Shown: positions 35,405-44,972, counted from the first letter of the stretch. The stretch: 64,000 nt of DNA from Pollutimonas bauzanensis (GCF_900129885.1 NZ_FQXE01000001.1:310001-374000), one strand, 5' to 3'. The notes: generated by a model from the sequence alone, not told the origin. A program made the numbers and translations.

Positions 35405-36079
35405 ATGAATTCGCAATCCTCACTCCTGCCCGGTTTTCCTGCGCGCATCGAAAGCAGGCGCCGGCGCTTCCTGTTTGCCGCCCTGGCGGCCCTGGTCCCG
35501 CTCTGCATGGCCGGCGCCGCCAGCGCCCAGCAAGCCGTCGATCCCCAGGCGGCGCCCAATGATTTCGTTCAAAGCGTCGGCAACAACGCCTTGAATGCCG
35601 TGCGCAGCGATGCCGCGGCGAAACAGGGCGACCTGCGCCGCATCAATGAGCTGATAGACCAATACCTGCTGCCCTATGTGAATTTCGAAAAGACCACCCG
35701 CCTGGCCGCCGGACAAAGCTGGCGCAGCGCCACCGCGCAGCAGAAGAGCGATCTCGTCGATGCTTTCAGGGGCACGCTCATCCGCACCTACGCCGGCGCG
35801 CTGGCCAATGTCGATAAAATCGCCGCCCTGAACGTCCTGCCCTTCCGCGGCGACCTCGACGCCCGGGACGTCGTGGTGCGCACGATTTTTTCACAACACA
35901 ACGGCCCCGCGGTCGCCGTCGACTACCGCCTGGAAAACACGGCCCAGGGCTGGAAGATTTACGACCTGAATGTGGAAGGCATCTGGCTGATACAAAACTA
36001 CCGGAACCAGTTTTCGCAGCAGGTCAGGCAAGACGGGATCGACGGCTTGATTGCGGCGCTGAACCGCAAGAATCGATAG
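35405..36079 (+). CDS. MlaC/Ttg2D-family phospholipid-binding protein
   Basis: A 224-residue periplasmic protein with a signal peptide ending near SAQQAVD. The fold is recognised by NELIDQYLLPYVNFEKTTRL, QQKSDLVDAFRGTLIRTYAG and GWKIYDLNVEGIWLIQNYRN, near-universal in MlaC proteins. MlaC shuttles phospholipids between outer and inner membranes. The other mla genes are absent, so this is a stand-alone copy, co-transcribed with sodC by position. Confidence 0.88.
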   Translation: MNSQSSLLPGFPARIESRRRRFLFAALAALVPLCMAGAASAQQAVDPQAAPNDFVQSVGNNALNAVRSDAAAKQGDLRRINELIDQYLLPYVNFEKTTRLAAGQSWRSATAQQKSDLVDAFRGTLIRTYAGALANVDKIAALNVLPFRGDLDARDVVVRTIFSQHNGPAVAVDYRLENTAQGWKIYDLNVEGIWLIQNYRNQFSQQVRQDGIDGLIAALNRKNR

Positions 36080-36090
36080 CCCTGGAAGCG

Positions 36091-36429
36091 CTAGGGCGGG
36101 CTTGCGCCGTCGATCAGCGCCAGGGCCCGGGCGATGGCGCCGGCATCCGTGGGGCGCACCAGCCTCGCCTGCTCCTTGCCGTCGCGCAGGAAGATCAGGG
36201 TCGGCCAGAGCTTGACGGCAAACGAACGGCCCAAGGGGCGGCCGCTGCCGTCCTCCACCTTGATATGGCGGATGGCAGTGTGTTCGGCAAAGGCCGAAGC
36301 GATGGCTGGCTGTGCGGCGCGGCAATAGCCACACCACGGCGCGCCGAATTCCAGCAGGGTCGGCCCCGCCAGCGCGTCGATATCGGCGCGGACGGGCTCG
36401 ACAGCCGCATAGTCGTGGATCATGGGCAT
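36091..36429 (-). CDS. Thioredoxin-fold protein
   Basis: A 112-residue protein with the redox site APWCGYCRAAQP at residue 30 and the cis-Pro in KLWPTLIFLRDG near residue 75. The CGYC site differs from thioredoxin's CGPC, so redox potential may differ. No signal peptide; likely cytoplasmic. It overlaps the acetyltransferase gene by 10 bases. Confidence 0.88.
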   Translation of the reverse strand: MPMIHDYAAVEPVRADIDALAGPTLLEFGAPWCGYCRAAQPAIASAFAEHTAIRHIKVEDGSGRPLGRSFAVKLWPTLIFLRDGKEQARLVRPTDAGAIARALALIDGASPP

Positions 36430-37016
36430 AGCGCTTCCCCTGAATGGCGAATTACCCGCGCCGGATTGCCCACCGCGACGGTGTTTGCGGGAATATCCTT
36501 GGTGACGACCGAGCCGGCGCCAATGACACTGTTCTCGCCGATACTCACCCCGGGCAGGACTATCGCGCCCCCGCCCAGCCAGACGTTATCGCCTATGACT
36601 ATGGGTTTGGCGGCTTCCAGCTTGCTGCGCCTGGCGTCGGGGTCTATCGGGTGCGTGGGCGTGAGCAATTGCACATTCGGGCCTATCTGCACGTCGTTTC
36701 CGATCGCGATAGCGGCGACGTCCAGCGCGACGAGCCCATAATTGATGAAGGTCCGAGCTCCGATGGTGATATGCGAGCCGTAGTCCACATAGAGCGGCGG
36801 CCTGACCTGCGCGTCAGGCGCGATAGCCCCGAGCAGGGCTTCCAGAAAAGGCCGCGCCGCCTCGCGGTCGGCCGGATAGACCTCGCCATAGCGATGCGCG
36901 AGCTCCATCGCCCGCCGGGACGCGGCCGCAAGCTCGGGATCATCGGCGATATAGGGGTCGCCGGCAAGCATTCTTTCGCGGTTGCTGCGGCTGTCATTGT
37001 CGAAGAGTCCATTCAT
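36420..37016 (-). CDS. Maltose/galactoside O-acetyltransferase family protein
   Basis: About 198 residues from the ATG at 37016 (MNGLFDNDSRSNRERMLAGD). The N-terminal mac domain (residues 10-65) is followed by left-handed beta-helix hexapeptide repeats: FINYGLVALDVAAIAIGNDV, QIGPNVQLLTPTHPID with catalytic His, and VWLGGGAIVLPGVSIGENSV. It transfers acetyl from acetyl-CoA to sugars. The stop overlaps the thioredoxin-fold gene start. Confidence 0.9.
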   Translation of the reverse strand: MNGLFDNDSRSNRERMLAGDPYIADDPELAAASRRAMELAHRYGEVYPADREAARPFLEALLGAIAPDAQVRPPLYVDYGSHITIGARTFINYGLVALDVAAIAIGNDVQIGPNVQLLTPTHPIDPDARRSKLEAAKPIVIGDNVWLGGGAIVLPGVSIGENSVIGAGSVVTKDIPANTVAVGNPARVIRHSGEALCP

Positions 37017-37192
37017 GCAGGGTCGCCTCCAGTTTGGCCATATGTCGTACTTTATCCCCATAATCTGTGCACAACCCTGGGGAAAACCTGGGGTCCTGTC
37101 GCCTAACGGTAATAAATCCGCGGCTTCAAGGTTCACTGGACAAGGAATACGCAGCGCGGGCAAGCTGTTTGCCTGCCCGCCCCGGGGGAGGG

Positions 37193-39697
37193 TCAGGGCT
37201 CGCGCGGCAGCGCATAGGCAATCACATCGTCCCCCGCCTTGGTGCCCAGCGATCCATGGCCGCCCGCCACGACAAGCAGGAACTGCCGCCCGTCGGCGCC
37301 GGTATAGGTCATAGGCGTGGCCTGGCCGCCCGCGGGAAGCCGGCTCTCCCAGAGCTGCCTGCCGTCCGTCACGTCATAGGCGCGCACGTAGTTGTCGAGC
37401 GTGCCCGACAGGAACGCGACGCCGCCCGCCGTCATGATGGGCCCGCCGATATTGGGCACGCCCATTCTGAAGGGCAAAGGCAGCGGCGAGCTGTCGACCA
37501 CGGTGCCGTTCTTGTGCTTCCATGCGATCTTGCCGGTGGCGAGGTCCGCGCCGGCGACATAGCCCCATGGCGGGGCCTGGCATGGCAGCCCCAGCGCGGA
37601 GGTGAATGCGCTGAGCTTGACCGCGAATGGCGCCCCGAAATTCTCATTCAGCGCGGGCAGGCTGTCCTTCGGGCGTTCGCTGCCCTGCACGTACAAGGTC
37701 GTATCGTCTTTGCGCGGCACCAGTTGCGAGACAAAAGCCAGGTAAGTCGGCGTCGTGAAGGCCACTTGGCGCTGCGGATCGACCGCGATGCCGCCCCAGT
37801 TGAAAACCCCGAAATTGCCTGGGTACACCAGGGTGCCCTGGATCGACGGCGGCGTGTAGCGGCCCTCGTAGCGCAGCTTCTTGAAGGCGATGCGGCAGGC
37901 AAGCTGGTCGAACATCGTGGCGCCCCACATATCGGCGCCCGTCAGGGGCGGCGGATCGTAGGACAGCGCCGAAACCGGCTGGGTCGCGGCGCTGCGGTCG
38001 CCCTCGGCGGCGCCCTGCGGCGCGGGCGTTTCCGTCACCGGCAGCAGCGGCTCGCCGCTGCGCCTGTCCAGCACATAGAGTTCGCCCTGTTTGGTCGGCT
38101 GCACCAGGGCCGGAACGGTTTGGCCTTTTATTGTCAAATCGACCAGGCTGGGCTGCGCCGGCACATCGTAGTCCCAAAGGTCATGGTGCACCGTCTGGAA
38201 ATGCCAGCGCACCTTGCCGGTGGCCAGGTCCAGCGCCACGACCGACGACGAATAGCGCTCCACCGCCTCGCTGCGCTTGCCGCCCCACTGATCGGGCGGC
38301 TGGTTGCCCAGCGGCACATAGACCATGCCCAGTTTCTCATCCACGCTGGCGGGCGCCCAACTGTTGGGCGAGTTGGCGGTGTAGCTGGCATCGGCGGCAA
38401 TGGGGGCGGTGGCATCCGGATTGCCGGAGTCCCAGTTCCACACCAGCGCGCCCGTATCGACATCGTAGGCCCTGATCACCCCGGAAGCTTCTTTGGTGGA
38501 AACATTGTCCAGCACCGTTCCGCCGACAATGAGCAGGGATGCCGTGACCACCACGGGCGAGGTCGAATAATACGAGCCCGGGTTGACGTTGGGCATATTG
38601 GCCCACAGATCGATCTGGCCGGCGCCCTTGCCAAAGCCCGTGCACACTTTGCCGCTTTCGGGATCGAGCGCGATGACGCGGCCGTCCGCGGTGGGCATGA
38701 AAAGCCGCGCCGGGCAATCGGCGGCGGCGGGGCCGCCGGCCGCGGCGATGGGCAGAGCGGGATCGCTCGACGGCGCGGATGCCGGGCCGGCAGCCGCCGC
38801 GCCGGTGCCGGTTTCTGCGGCCGGCCGCGGGCTGCCCCCGCCCGCGGCCTCATGATAGGAAAGCCCGCGGCAAGTCAGATGCTGCAGCGCGAGGCTGCCC
38901 TGCACTTTGGGATCGTAGCGCCAGATCTCCTTGCCGGTGGTGGCATCCAGCGCAATGACGGATTGATGCGGCGTGCAGAGAAAGAGCTTGTCGCCTATCT
39001 TCAGCGGCGTGACTTCGAACGTGGTTTCGACCGGATCGCCGGGGCCGCGCATATCGCCGGTCTTGAAGTGCCACGCGGCCTCCAGCTTGGCGACATTGTC
39101 GGGCGTGATCTGTGTCAGCGGCGAATAGCGCTGGCCGTAGCCGCTGCGCCCGTAGGCATGCCATTCGCCTGCCGGTATCGCCTGGCTTTCGGCGGCAAGT
39201 TGCGCACGCGCGGCGGGCAGCGCGCCTTCGATGCGCTGCGGCTCGGCAAACCATGAGGCGATGGCCGCCAGCAGGAACAAGCCCAGCGCCAGTGTCAGCG
39301 CCAGGCCGGCGCCGCGTACGGCCGACACTTGCGGCCCGGTCCCCGGGTAGGCCGGCTGGCGCCTGGTCAGGGAACGGGTGATCCAGGGCGTCAAAAGCGC
39401 CAGCCCCACCACGAACAGCACATCGCCGCGCGCCGCCAGCGGCCACCAATCCAGCCCGGCCTCCCACAGGCTCCAGGCCAGGGTGGCGACGACCAGCAGG
39501 GCGTACAAGTACAGTGCGGCGGGGCTGCGCTGCGCAAGCAGGGCGCTGCTTGCAAGCAGCGCTATGCCGGCGCAGAGGTAATACCAGGAGCCGCCCAGCG
39601 CTATGAGCCATCCTCCTCCGATGATCAAGGCCGCGCCAAAAATGGCGATGATGATAGCCGCTACGGTCAGAGCGGGGTGTCGCCGCGTGCTTTGCAT
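37193..39697 (-). CDS. gcd: Membrane-bound PQQ-dependent glucose (or related) dehydrogenase
   Basis: About 834 residues from the ATG at 39697, preceded by GGGAGGG. Five N-terminal helices (residues 8-140) anchor it. The periplasmic part is an eight-bladed PQQ propeller, beginning EWHAYGRSGYGQRYSPLTQI. Blade motifs include GKEIWRYDPKVQG, DVDTGALVWNWDSGNPD and DVTDGRQLWESRLPAGGQAT. It oxidises glucose to gluconolactone and feeds ubiquinone. The family also includes quinate and shikimate enzymes. An Ala/Gly/Pro insert lies near residues 290-320. No PQQ-synthesis genes are in the window. Confidence 0.92.
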   Translation of the reverse strand: MQSTRRHPALTVAAIIIAIFGAALIIGGGWLIALGGSWYYLCAGIALLASSALLAQRSPAALYLYALLVVATLAWSLWEAGLDWWPLAARGDVLFVVGLALLTPWITRSLTRRQPAYPGTGPQVSAVRGAGLALTLALGLFLLAAIASWFAEPQRIEGALPAARAQLAAESQAIPAGEWHAYGRSGYGQRYSPLTQITPDNVAKLEAAWHFKTGDMRGPGDPVETTFEVTPLKIGDKLFLCTPHQSVIALDATTGKEIWRYDPKVQGSLALQHLTCRGLSYHEAAGGGSPRPAAETGTGAAAAGPASAPSSDPALPIAAAGGPAAADCPARLFMPTADGRVIALDPESGKVCTGFGKGAGQIDLWANMPNVNPGSYYSTSPVVVTASLLIVGGTVLDNVSTKEASGVIRAYDVDTGALVWNWDSGNPDATAPIAADASYTANSPNSWAPASVDEKLGMVYVPLGNQPPDQWGGKRSEAVERYSSSVVALDLATGKVRWHFQTVHHDLWDYDVPAQPSLVDLTIKGQTVPALVQPTKQGELYVLDRRSGEPLLPVTETPAPQGAAEGDRSAATQPVSALSYDPPPLTGADMWGATMFDQLACRIAFKKLRYEGRYTPPSIQGTLVYPGNFGVFNWGGIAVDPQRQVAFTTPTYLAFVSQLVPRKDDTTLYVQGSERPKDSLPALNENFGAPFAVKLSAFTSALGLPCQAPPWGYVAGADLATGKIAWKHKNGTVVDSSPLPLPFRMGVPNIGGPIMTAGGVAFLSGTLDNYVRAYDVTDGRQLWESRLPAGGQATPMTYTGADGRQFLLVVAGGHGSLGTKAGDDVIAYALPREP

Positions 39698-39710
39698 GAT
39701 CCCTCCCGGC

Positions 39711-39947
39711 TCAGGAACGATCACGCAGTTCGCTTACGCCTTCGCCCTGCGCGCAATGATTGCAGCAGAACATGCGGCCGTTTTCCTCCAGGCCGTGGCC
39801 TATGATGCGCACGCCGCAATGGGCGCAGACCGGCGCCAGCGTCTGGATGGCGCACTCAAAGCTGTCGAAGGTATACATTTTTCCATCTAGCGCCGTCATC
39901 TGAAATGACTTATCGTAATCGTTTCCGCAGTTGTCGCATCTCGCCAT
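39711..39947 (-). CDS. Small zinc-ribbon protein
   Basis: A 78-residue protein with three CxxC-type pairs: CDNCGNDY, CAHCGVRI and CCNHC, plus the single Cys in SFECAIQTL. The pattern suggests two zinc-binding sites. No known role. It lies 13 bases before gcd on the same strand and may be part of that unit. Confidence 0.8.
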   Translation of the reverse strand: MARCDNCGNDYDKSFQMTALDGKMYTFDSFECAIQTLAPVCAHCGVRIIGHGLEENGRMFCCNHCAQGEGVSELRDRS

Positions 39948-40026
39948 GGCCGTTCCCCTCGAATGAGTAAATAAGGCAAAGCCAGCAAGCGGCGTTCCTG
40001 AACCCCTATCCTGATCTGGAGCCAGC

Positions 40027-40713
40027 ATGAAAATATTAATGGTTTTGACCTCGCACGGCCAATTGGGAAACACCGGTGAAAAAACAGGCTTCTGGCTTGA
40101 AGAGTTCGCCGCGCCCTACTACGTTTTCAAGGATGCCGGCGCGGACATCACGCTTGCCTCGCCGCGCGGCGGCCAGCCGCCGCTCGATCCCAAGAGCGTT
40201 GCGGCCGACGCGCAGACCGAAGCGACCCGGCGCTTAAAGGCCGACAAGGCCGCCCAGGCGGCTCTCGCCGGCACGCTGGAACTGTCGCGCGTTTCGGCCG
40301 CGGACTTCGACGCCGTGTTTTATCCCGGCGGACATGGCCCTTTGTGGGATCTGGCGCAGGATGCCGCGTCGATTTCCCTGATCAATGCCATGTTCGCCGC
40401 CGGCAAGCCCGTCGCTGCCGTCTGCCATGCGCCGGGCGTGCTGCGCCATGCCAGCACCCCGGACGGCGCGGCCCTGGTGCAGGGTAAAAAAGTCACGGGA
40501 TTCAGCAACACGGAAGAAGAAGCCGTGGGCCTGGCCGGCGTAGTGCCCTTCCTGGTCGAGGATGTGCTGAAAAAGGATGGCGGGCTTTATTCCAGGGGCG
40601 ACGACTGGCAAGCGCACGTGGTCACCGACGGCATATTGGTCACCGGCCAGAACCCCGCCTCTTCCGAGCCGGCCGCGCGCGCTTTGCTGGAGCTTCTCGC
40701 CCCGGCGCAATAG
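40027..40713 (+). CDS. DJ-1/PfpI (Hsp31-like) class I amidotransferase-fold protein
   Basis: A 228-residue protein. The catalytic cysteine is in VAAVCHAPGVL near residue 139, with the preceding FYPGGHGPLWDL and the glutamate in TGFSNTEEEAVGL. This is the Hsp31/YajL/HchA-like pattern, often a chaperone, glyoxalase III or glutathione-independent deglycase. It is divergent from the zinc-ribbon gene. Confidence 0.9.
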   Translation: MKILMVLTSHGQLGNTGEKTGFWLEEFAAPYYVFKDAGADITLASPRGGQPPLDPKSVAADAQTEATRRLKADKAAQAALAGTLELSRVSAADFDAVFYPGGHGPLWDLAQDAASISLINAMFAAGKPVAAVCHAPGVLRHASTPDGAALVQGKKVTGFSNTEEEAVGLAGVVPFLVEDVLKKDGGLYSRGDDWQAHVVTDGILVTGQNPASSEPAARALLELLAPAQ

Positions 40714-40761
40714 ACGGCTTTTCCTGGCCGGGCCGGCCGCCCGGCGCGGGGCCGGCGCGTG

Positions 40762-41046
40762 CTATCCCCCATTGCGCGCCGGGTCGGGCGGCGTGTGGGC
40801 CAGGCCGGCATCGTCTTCCGGGACCACCTTGTCGACATCCACATCCTCGGCCGATGAAATATCTATCCTGTTTTCCACGGCGGCCCGCTCTCCGGTATTG
40901 CCCCGGTCGCTGTCGGCGTCCGGCGTGCCGGCCGGCATATCGCTGCCGGAATCCGAAGAGTCGCTGGGGCCCAGCGCCGCGTCGGTAAGGCCGGTCTTTA
41001 TTTCAGTGGCCTCTTTGGCGAATTTGCGATCCTTTTCAGTAGCCAT
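40762..41046 (-). CDS. Small acidic hypothetical protein
   Basis: A 94-residue, very acidic protein (Asp, Glu, Ser rich) with no cysteine and no hydrophobic core; probably disordered. It starts MATEKDRKFAKEATEIKTGL after GGAGG. No family is recognised. Confidence 0.55.
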   Translation of the reverse strand: MATEKDRKFAKEATEIKTGLTDAALGPSDSSDSGSDMPAGTPDADSDRGNTGERAAVENRIDISSAEDVDVDKVVPEDDAGLAHTPPDPARNGG

Positions 41047-41127
41047 GGCGGCCTCCTGTGAGTTGGGTGAAAAGGGTGAATCAGCAATTTCCAGGCCCGG
41101 GCCCGCGCCGCAGGGCCCGGGCTGGCC

Positions 41128-41991
41128 TCACGGCGGAGCGAACCGGTAGAATTCGCGCAGCGCCTCGACGGCCTCCTGGGCGCTGTCGACCATGACGAAC
41201 AGCTGCGCATCTTCCGCGGCAATCATGCCTTCTTCGATGAGGAAATCGAAATCCACCAGGCGCTGCCAGAACGGCCTGCTTACCAGCACGATGGGGATGC
41301 GCGGCATTTTGCGCGTCTGCACCAGCGTCAACACTTCGAACAGCTCATCGAGCGTGCCGAAGCCGCCGGGAAAAGCAACCAGCGCCCTGGCCCGCAGCAG
41401 GAAATGCATCTTGCGCAATGCGAAATAGTGGAAACGGAATGCCAGTTCCGGAGTGATGAAGGGGTTGGGGTACTGCTCGTGCGGCAAGGTGATATTCAGT
41501 CCTATCGAGCGCTCGCCGGCTTCGAAGGCGCCGCGGTTGGCCGCTTCCATGATGCCCGGCCCCCCGCCCGTCATCACCACGAGATCGCAGGGCCCTTCGT
41601 GCTCGAAACAGCGCGAGGCCATCTCCGCGAAGCGGCGCGCCTCTTCGTACCAATGCGATTGCTCGACGCGGCGCTTGGCCAGGGCCCAGGCGCGCTTGAG
41701 GCTCTGCTCATCCGGCTGCGCATGCATCTGCTCGCGGACCAGGGCCAGCGCCGCCTGCGCGTCCTCCGGCGACAGGATGCGCGCGCTGCCGAACACCACT
41801 ATCGTGGCTTGCACGCCATGTTCGCGCAAGGCATGCTCGGCCTTGAGCAGCTCCAGCTGCATGCGCACCGGCCGCAGGTCCTCGCTGGCGAGAAACGCGA
41901 TATCTTCCTGCGCCAAGGCATAAGCCTGGCCCTGCTGTATGGCTTCCTGCAGGGCGTGGCGCCGGTCGGCATCGGGAAAAACATTCTTCAT
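41128..41991 (-). CDS. LOG-family protein (TIGR00730 type)
   Basis: A 287-residue Rossmann-fold protein. The hallmark PGGFGTLDELFEVLTLVQTR is near residue 209, preceded by VMTGGGPGIMEAANRGAFEAG near residue 140. Members hydrolyse cytokinin riboside monophosphates or other nucleotide 5'-monophosphates. The N-terminal 90 residues, helical, are longer than in the shortest LOG proteins. Confidence 0.9.
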   Translation of the reverse strand: MKNVFPDADRRHALQEAIQQGQAYALAQEDIAFLASEDLRPVRMQLELLKAEHALREHGVQATIVVFGSARILSPEDAQAALALVREQMHAQPDEQSLKRAWALAKRRVEQSHWYEEARRFAEMASRCFEHEGPCDLVVMTGGGPGIMEAANRGAFEAGERSIGLNITLPHEQYPNPFITPELAFRFHYFALRKMHFLLRARALVAFPGGFGTLDELFEVLTLVQTRKMPRIPIVLVSRPFWQRLVDFDFLIEEGMIAAEDAQLFVMVDSAQEAVEALREFYRFAPP

Positions 41992-42047
41992 GGCAAATTT
42001 CCAGACTCAAGGATGGCCCGCAGCGGTCCCGCGCGGGCGGTGCCGCC

Positions 42048-42659
42048 TCATGGGCGGCGCAAGGGTTTTTTGACGGGGGAGCCGGACATTTCATAGCCGG
42101 CCGGATAATGGATAAGATTGTGAAAGATCGAGGCGTGGTCGCCGAGGTTGCGGTAGCCGTGCGGGCGGTCGGCCGCGAAACGGACCGCGCTGCGTTCGGC
42201 CAAGGGCGCCCAGCGCCCATCCACCAGCAATTCCATCGCGCCGCTGATCACCACCACATGCTCAATGACTCCGGCGGCGTGCGGCTCGGACAGGCGCACG
42301 CCGCCCGGCGGCAAGGTAAGCTCCAGCAGCTCGAAGCCAAAATGCGCATCGTAGGGAAATAATGAGGTTACCAGCAAAGGATCCGCCGCGAGGCTCTTGC
42401 GCGGCGGCTTCCCGCCCTGGGACAGCGCGCCGTCGAGCAGATCGCCGGCCGGCGGTTCCAGGAAGGACGAAATGGACGCCTGGAAGCCGTGGGCGATTTT
42501 CCACAGCGTGGCGATAGTGGGGCTGGATTCCGCCCTTTCTATCTGGCCGAGCATGGCTTTGCTGACGCCGGTCTCCTGCGCGGCCTGCTCCAGGCTCCAG
42601 CCGCGCTGCTTGCGCAGGCTTTTCAGCGCTTGCGATAGATAGGCATTGGGTTCTTGCAT
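42048..42659 (-). CDS. XRE-family regulator with C-terminal cupin
   Basis: About 203 residues from the ATG at 42659. Residues 8-62 are the helix-turn-helix (SLRKQRGWSLEQAAQETGVS, then AMLGQIERAESSPTIATLWK). The cupin is at residues 120-185 (EPHAAGVIEHVVVISGAMEL, RFAADRPHGYRNL). Such proteins sense a small ligand. It is divergent from benE, with palindromes between them, so it likely regulates benE and itself. Confidence 0.88.
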   Translation of the reverse strand: MQEPNAYLSQALKSLRKQRGWSLEQAAQETGVSKAMLGQIERAESSPTIATLWKIAHGFQASISSFLEPPAGDLLDGALSQGGKPPRKSLAADPLLVTSLFPYDAHFGFELLELTLPPGGVRLSEPHAAGVIEHVVVISGAMELLVDGRWAPLAERSAVRFAADRPHGYRNLGDHASIFHNLIHYPAGYEMSGSPVKKPLRRP

Positions 42660-42713
42660 GGCGATGTCGCGTGTCGGCAAAAAATAAGTCCTTGTTTCCG
42701 TATCGGAGCTTGT

Positions 42714-42765
42714 ACGCTATAACGCACGATGCTAGCATAGCCCCCTATCGAGCGTTATAACGCAC
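42714..42765. promoter_or_regulatory. Two palindromic operator candidates between the XRE-cupin gene and benE
   Basis: GCGTTATAACGC at 42752-42763 is a perfect 12-bp palindrome. ACGCTATAACGC at 42714-42725 matches it at 10 of 12 positions. Both end in a shared TATAACGCAC, 38 bases apart, on the same face after about 3.6 turns. They sit between the divergent starts. Confidence 0.7.
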
Positions 42766-42790
42766 AAACGGCCAGCCGGGAAGATCGTCC

Positions 42791-44014
42791 ATGGGCAACT
42801 ATTTCAAGATTTCGCATATTTCCTCCGGCTTCATTGCCGTGCTGGTCGGCTACAGCAGCTCGGTGGCCATTGTCTTCCAGGCGGCCAACGCGGCCGGGGC
42901 CACGCCGGCCGAGCTGGCCTCATGGATGTGGGCGCTGGGCATAGGCATGGGCGCAAGCTGCATCGGCTTGTCGCTGCGCTACCGCAGCCCGGTGCTGACC
43001 GCCTGGTCGACGCCCGGCGCGGCGCTGCTGGTCACGGGGCTGTCGGGCCTGAACATGAGCCAGGCCATAGGCGCCTTCCTGTTTGCATCCTTGCTGATCA
43101 CGATTTGCGGCGTTACAGGCTGGTTCCAGAGAATCATGCAGTACATTCCGCGCCATATCGCGGCCGCCATGCTGGCGGGCATCCTGGTCCGCTTCGGCAT
43201 GGAGCTGTTCACCGCCATGCAGTCCCAATGGGTGCTGGTGGGCCTGATGTTTGCCGCCTTCCTGCTGGGCCGCGCATGGCTGCCCCGCTATACCGTGCCG
43301 CTGGCGCTGGCGGTGGGCGCGGCTTATGCGGGCATGCGGGGCCTGTTGCACCTGGAGGTCTTGAACTGGACGCCGGCAAAACCATTGCTGATGATGCCGG
43401 ATTTCTCCCTTTCCGCGCTCGTGGGCGTAGGCATCCCTTTGTTCATCGTGACCATGACCTCGCAGAATGTGCCGGGGCTCGCGGTATTGCGCGCCAACGG
43501 CTATGAAACACCGGCCTCGCCCTTGATCAGCTGGACCGGCTTCACCGGCCTGCTGCTGGGCCCGTTTGGAGGATATTCTTTCAACCTCGCGGCCATCACC
43601 GCGGCCATTTGCATGAGCAAGGATGCCGATCCGGATCCGCGGAAACGCTATATGGCTTCGGTCTGGGCCGGCGCCTTCTATTTGACGACGGGCTGGTTCG
43701 GGGCGACAGTGGTCGGCCTGTTCACGGCCTTTCCCGCGGAGCTGGTGGCCGCTATCGCGGGGCTGGCCTTGCTGGGCACCATCGGGGCCAGCCTGGCCGG
43801 CGCGCTTGCCGATGAAACCGGGCGCGAGGCCGCCCTGGTGACCTTCCTGAGCACCGCATCGGGCTTGAGTTTCCTGGGCATAGGCAGCGCATTCTGGGGG
43901 CTGGTCCTGGGAATCGCCGTCCATTTGCTGGGCGCCGGCAAAAGAGCCCGGGCCCGCCATGCCGCGGCCGGCGCCAACCTGGAGCCTCGGCCCACCGCCA
44001 CGACGAACGGCTAG
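42791..44014 (+). CDS. benE: BenE-family benzoate/H+ symporter
   Basis: A 407-residue inner-membrane transporter with about twelve helices. Family sequence is seen in GFIAVLVGYSSSVAIVFQAA, TAWSTPGAALLVTGLSGLNM and FGGYSFNLAAITAAICMSKD. BenE proteins take up benzoate or related acids. No benzoate-degradation genes are close, so the substrate is open. It is divergent from the XRE-cupin regulator. Confidence 0.9.
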   Translation: MGNYFKISHISSGFIAVLVGYSSSVAIVFQAANAAGATPAELASWMWALGIGMGASCIGLSLRYRSPVLTAWSTPGAALLVTGLSGLNMSQAIGAFLFASLLITICGVTGWFQRIMQYIPRHIAAAMLAGILVRFGMELFTAMQSQWVLVGLMFAAFLLGRAWLPRYTVPLALAVGAAYAGMRGLLHLEVLNWTPAKPLLMMPDFSLSALVGVGIPLFIVTMTSQNVPGLAVLRANGYETPASPLISWTGFTGLLLGPFGGYSFNLAAITAAICMSKDADPDPRKRYMASVWAGAFYLTTGWFGATVVGLFTAFPAELVAAIAGLALLGTIGASLAGALADETGREAALVTFLSTASGLSFLGIGSAFWGLVLGIAVHLLGAGKRARARHAAAGANLEPRPTATTNG

Positions 44015-44033
44015 CCGGCGCGCCCGGGCCGGT

Positions 44034-44798
44034 TCACCGGGCCACTTTGCGCACGGCTATGCCTTTTCTTTCGAGCGCCCGGCGTATGGCCTGGGCGAAT
44101 ACGACCGCGCCCGGCTGGTCGCCATGGATGCACAGGGTATCGGCGCGGACGACGATGTCCTCGCCCTGCACCGTCGCAACCCGGCCCTCGGCGACCATGC
44201 GCAGCACCTGCCGGATGGAGGCATCGACGTCGACGATCATGGCATGCGCCTGTTTGCGCGGCGTCAGCGAGCCGTCGCTCTGATAGGTGCGGTCGGCAAA
44301 GACCTCTTGGGCTACGTTCAGGCCGATATCGGCGGCGACGCTGGCCTGGACGCTGGAAGCCAGGGCGTAGAACACCAGCGAACGATCCACGTCATGGACG
44401 GCTTGCGCCACCGCCCGCGCCAGTTCGGGACTCCTGGCAGCCATGTTGTACAAGGCCCCATGGGCCTTGACATGATGCAGGCGGCCGCCCTGGCTGGCGG
44501 CGACGCCGGCCAGGGCGCCCACCTGCACGACCACCATGTCGTAGGCATCGTCGGGGCTGATGTCCATGCCGCGCCGCCCGAAACCGGCCAGGTCCGGCAG
44601 GCCCGGGTGCGCGCCCAGCGCCACGCCGTGCCTGATGGCCGCCGCGACAGTCTTGCGCATGACGCCGGGGTCGCCGGCATGGAAGCCACAGGCGATATTG
44701 GCCGAGCTGACGTGGGGCAGGATGGCTTCGTCCTGCCCCATTTCCCATGGGCCAAAGCTTTCGCCCATGTCGCAATTCAAGTCTATCGATAAGGTCAT
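44034..44798 (-). CDS. pxpA: 5-oxoprolinase subunit A (LamB/YcsF family)
   Basis: A 254-residue protein starting MTLSIDLNCDMGESFGPWEM, then SSANIACGFHAGDPGVMRKT and GAHPGLPDLAGFGRRGMDIS, all conserved in PxpA. PxpA works with PxpB and PxpC to open 5-oxoproline with ATP. The partner genes are not in this window, which is unusual because pxpBAC are often linked. It converges with benE. Confidence 0.92.
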   Translation of the reverse strand: MTLSIDLNCDMGESFGPWEMGQDEAILPHVSSANIACGFHAGDPGVMRKTVAAAIRHGVALGAHPGLPDLAGFGRRGMDISPDDAYDMVVVQVGALAGVAASQGGRLHHVKAHGALYNMAARSPELARAVAQAVHDVDRSLVFYALASSVQASVAADIGLNVAQEVFADRTYQSDGSLTPRKQAHAMIVDVDASIRQVLRMVAEGRVATVQGEDIVVRADTLCIHGDQPGAVVFAQAIRRALERKGIAVRKVAR

Positions 44799-44972
44799 AG
44801 TGGGTTCGAAGAATTTGCTGATCGGATAAACGCCAGTTTATCGCCAAGACCGGCAAAGGCAAGCGAACCCCGCTCGTCGACATGGGGCCAGGCATCGGGC
44901 ACTATGCCTGGCGGCCACCCCTTTTTTGCCGCCGGGCCGCCCCAAGGCAAAAAGCGCACCACGTTTGGGGAT

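Noticed and set aside
37067-39256. A very long open frame on the plus strand antisense to gcd (729 codons).
   Set aside because: It mirrors the codon pattern of the high-GC gcd gene, gives an Arg/His/Gln-rich low-complexity protein and has no ribosome site.
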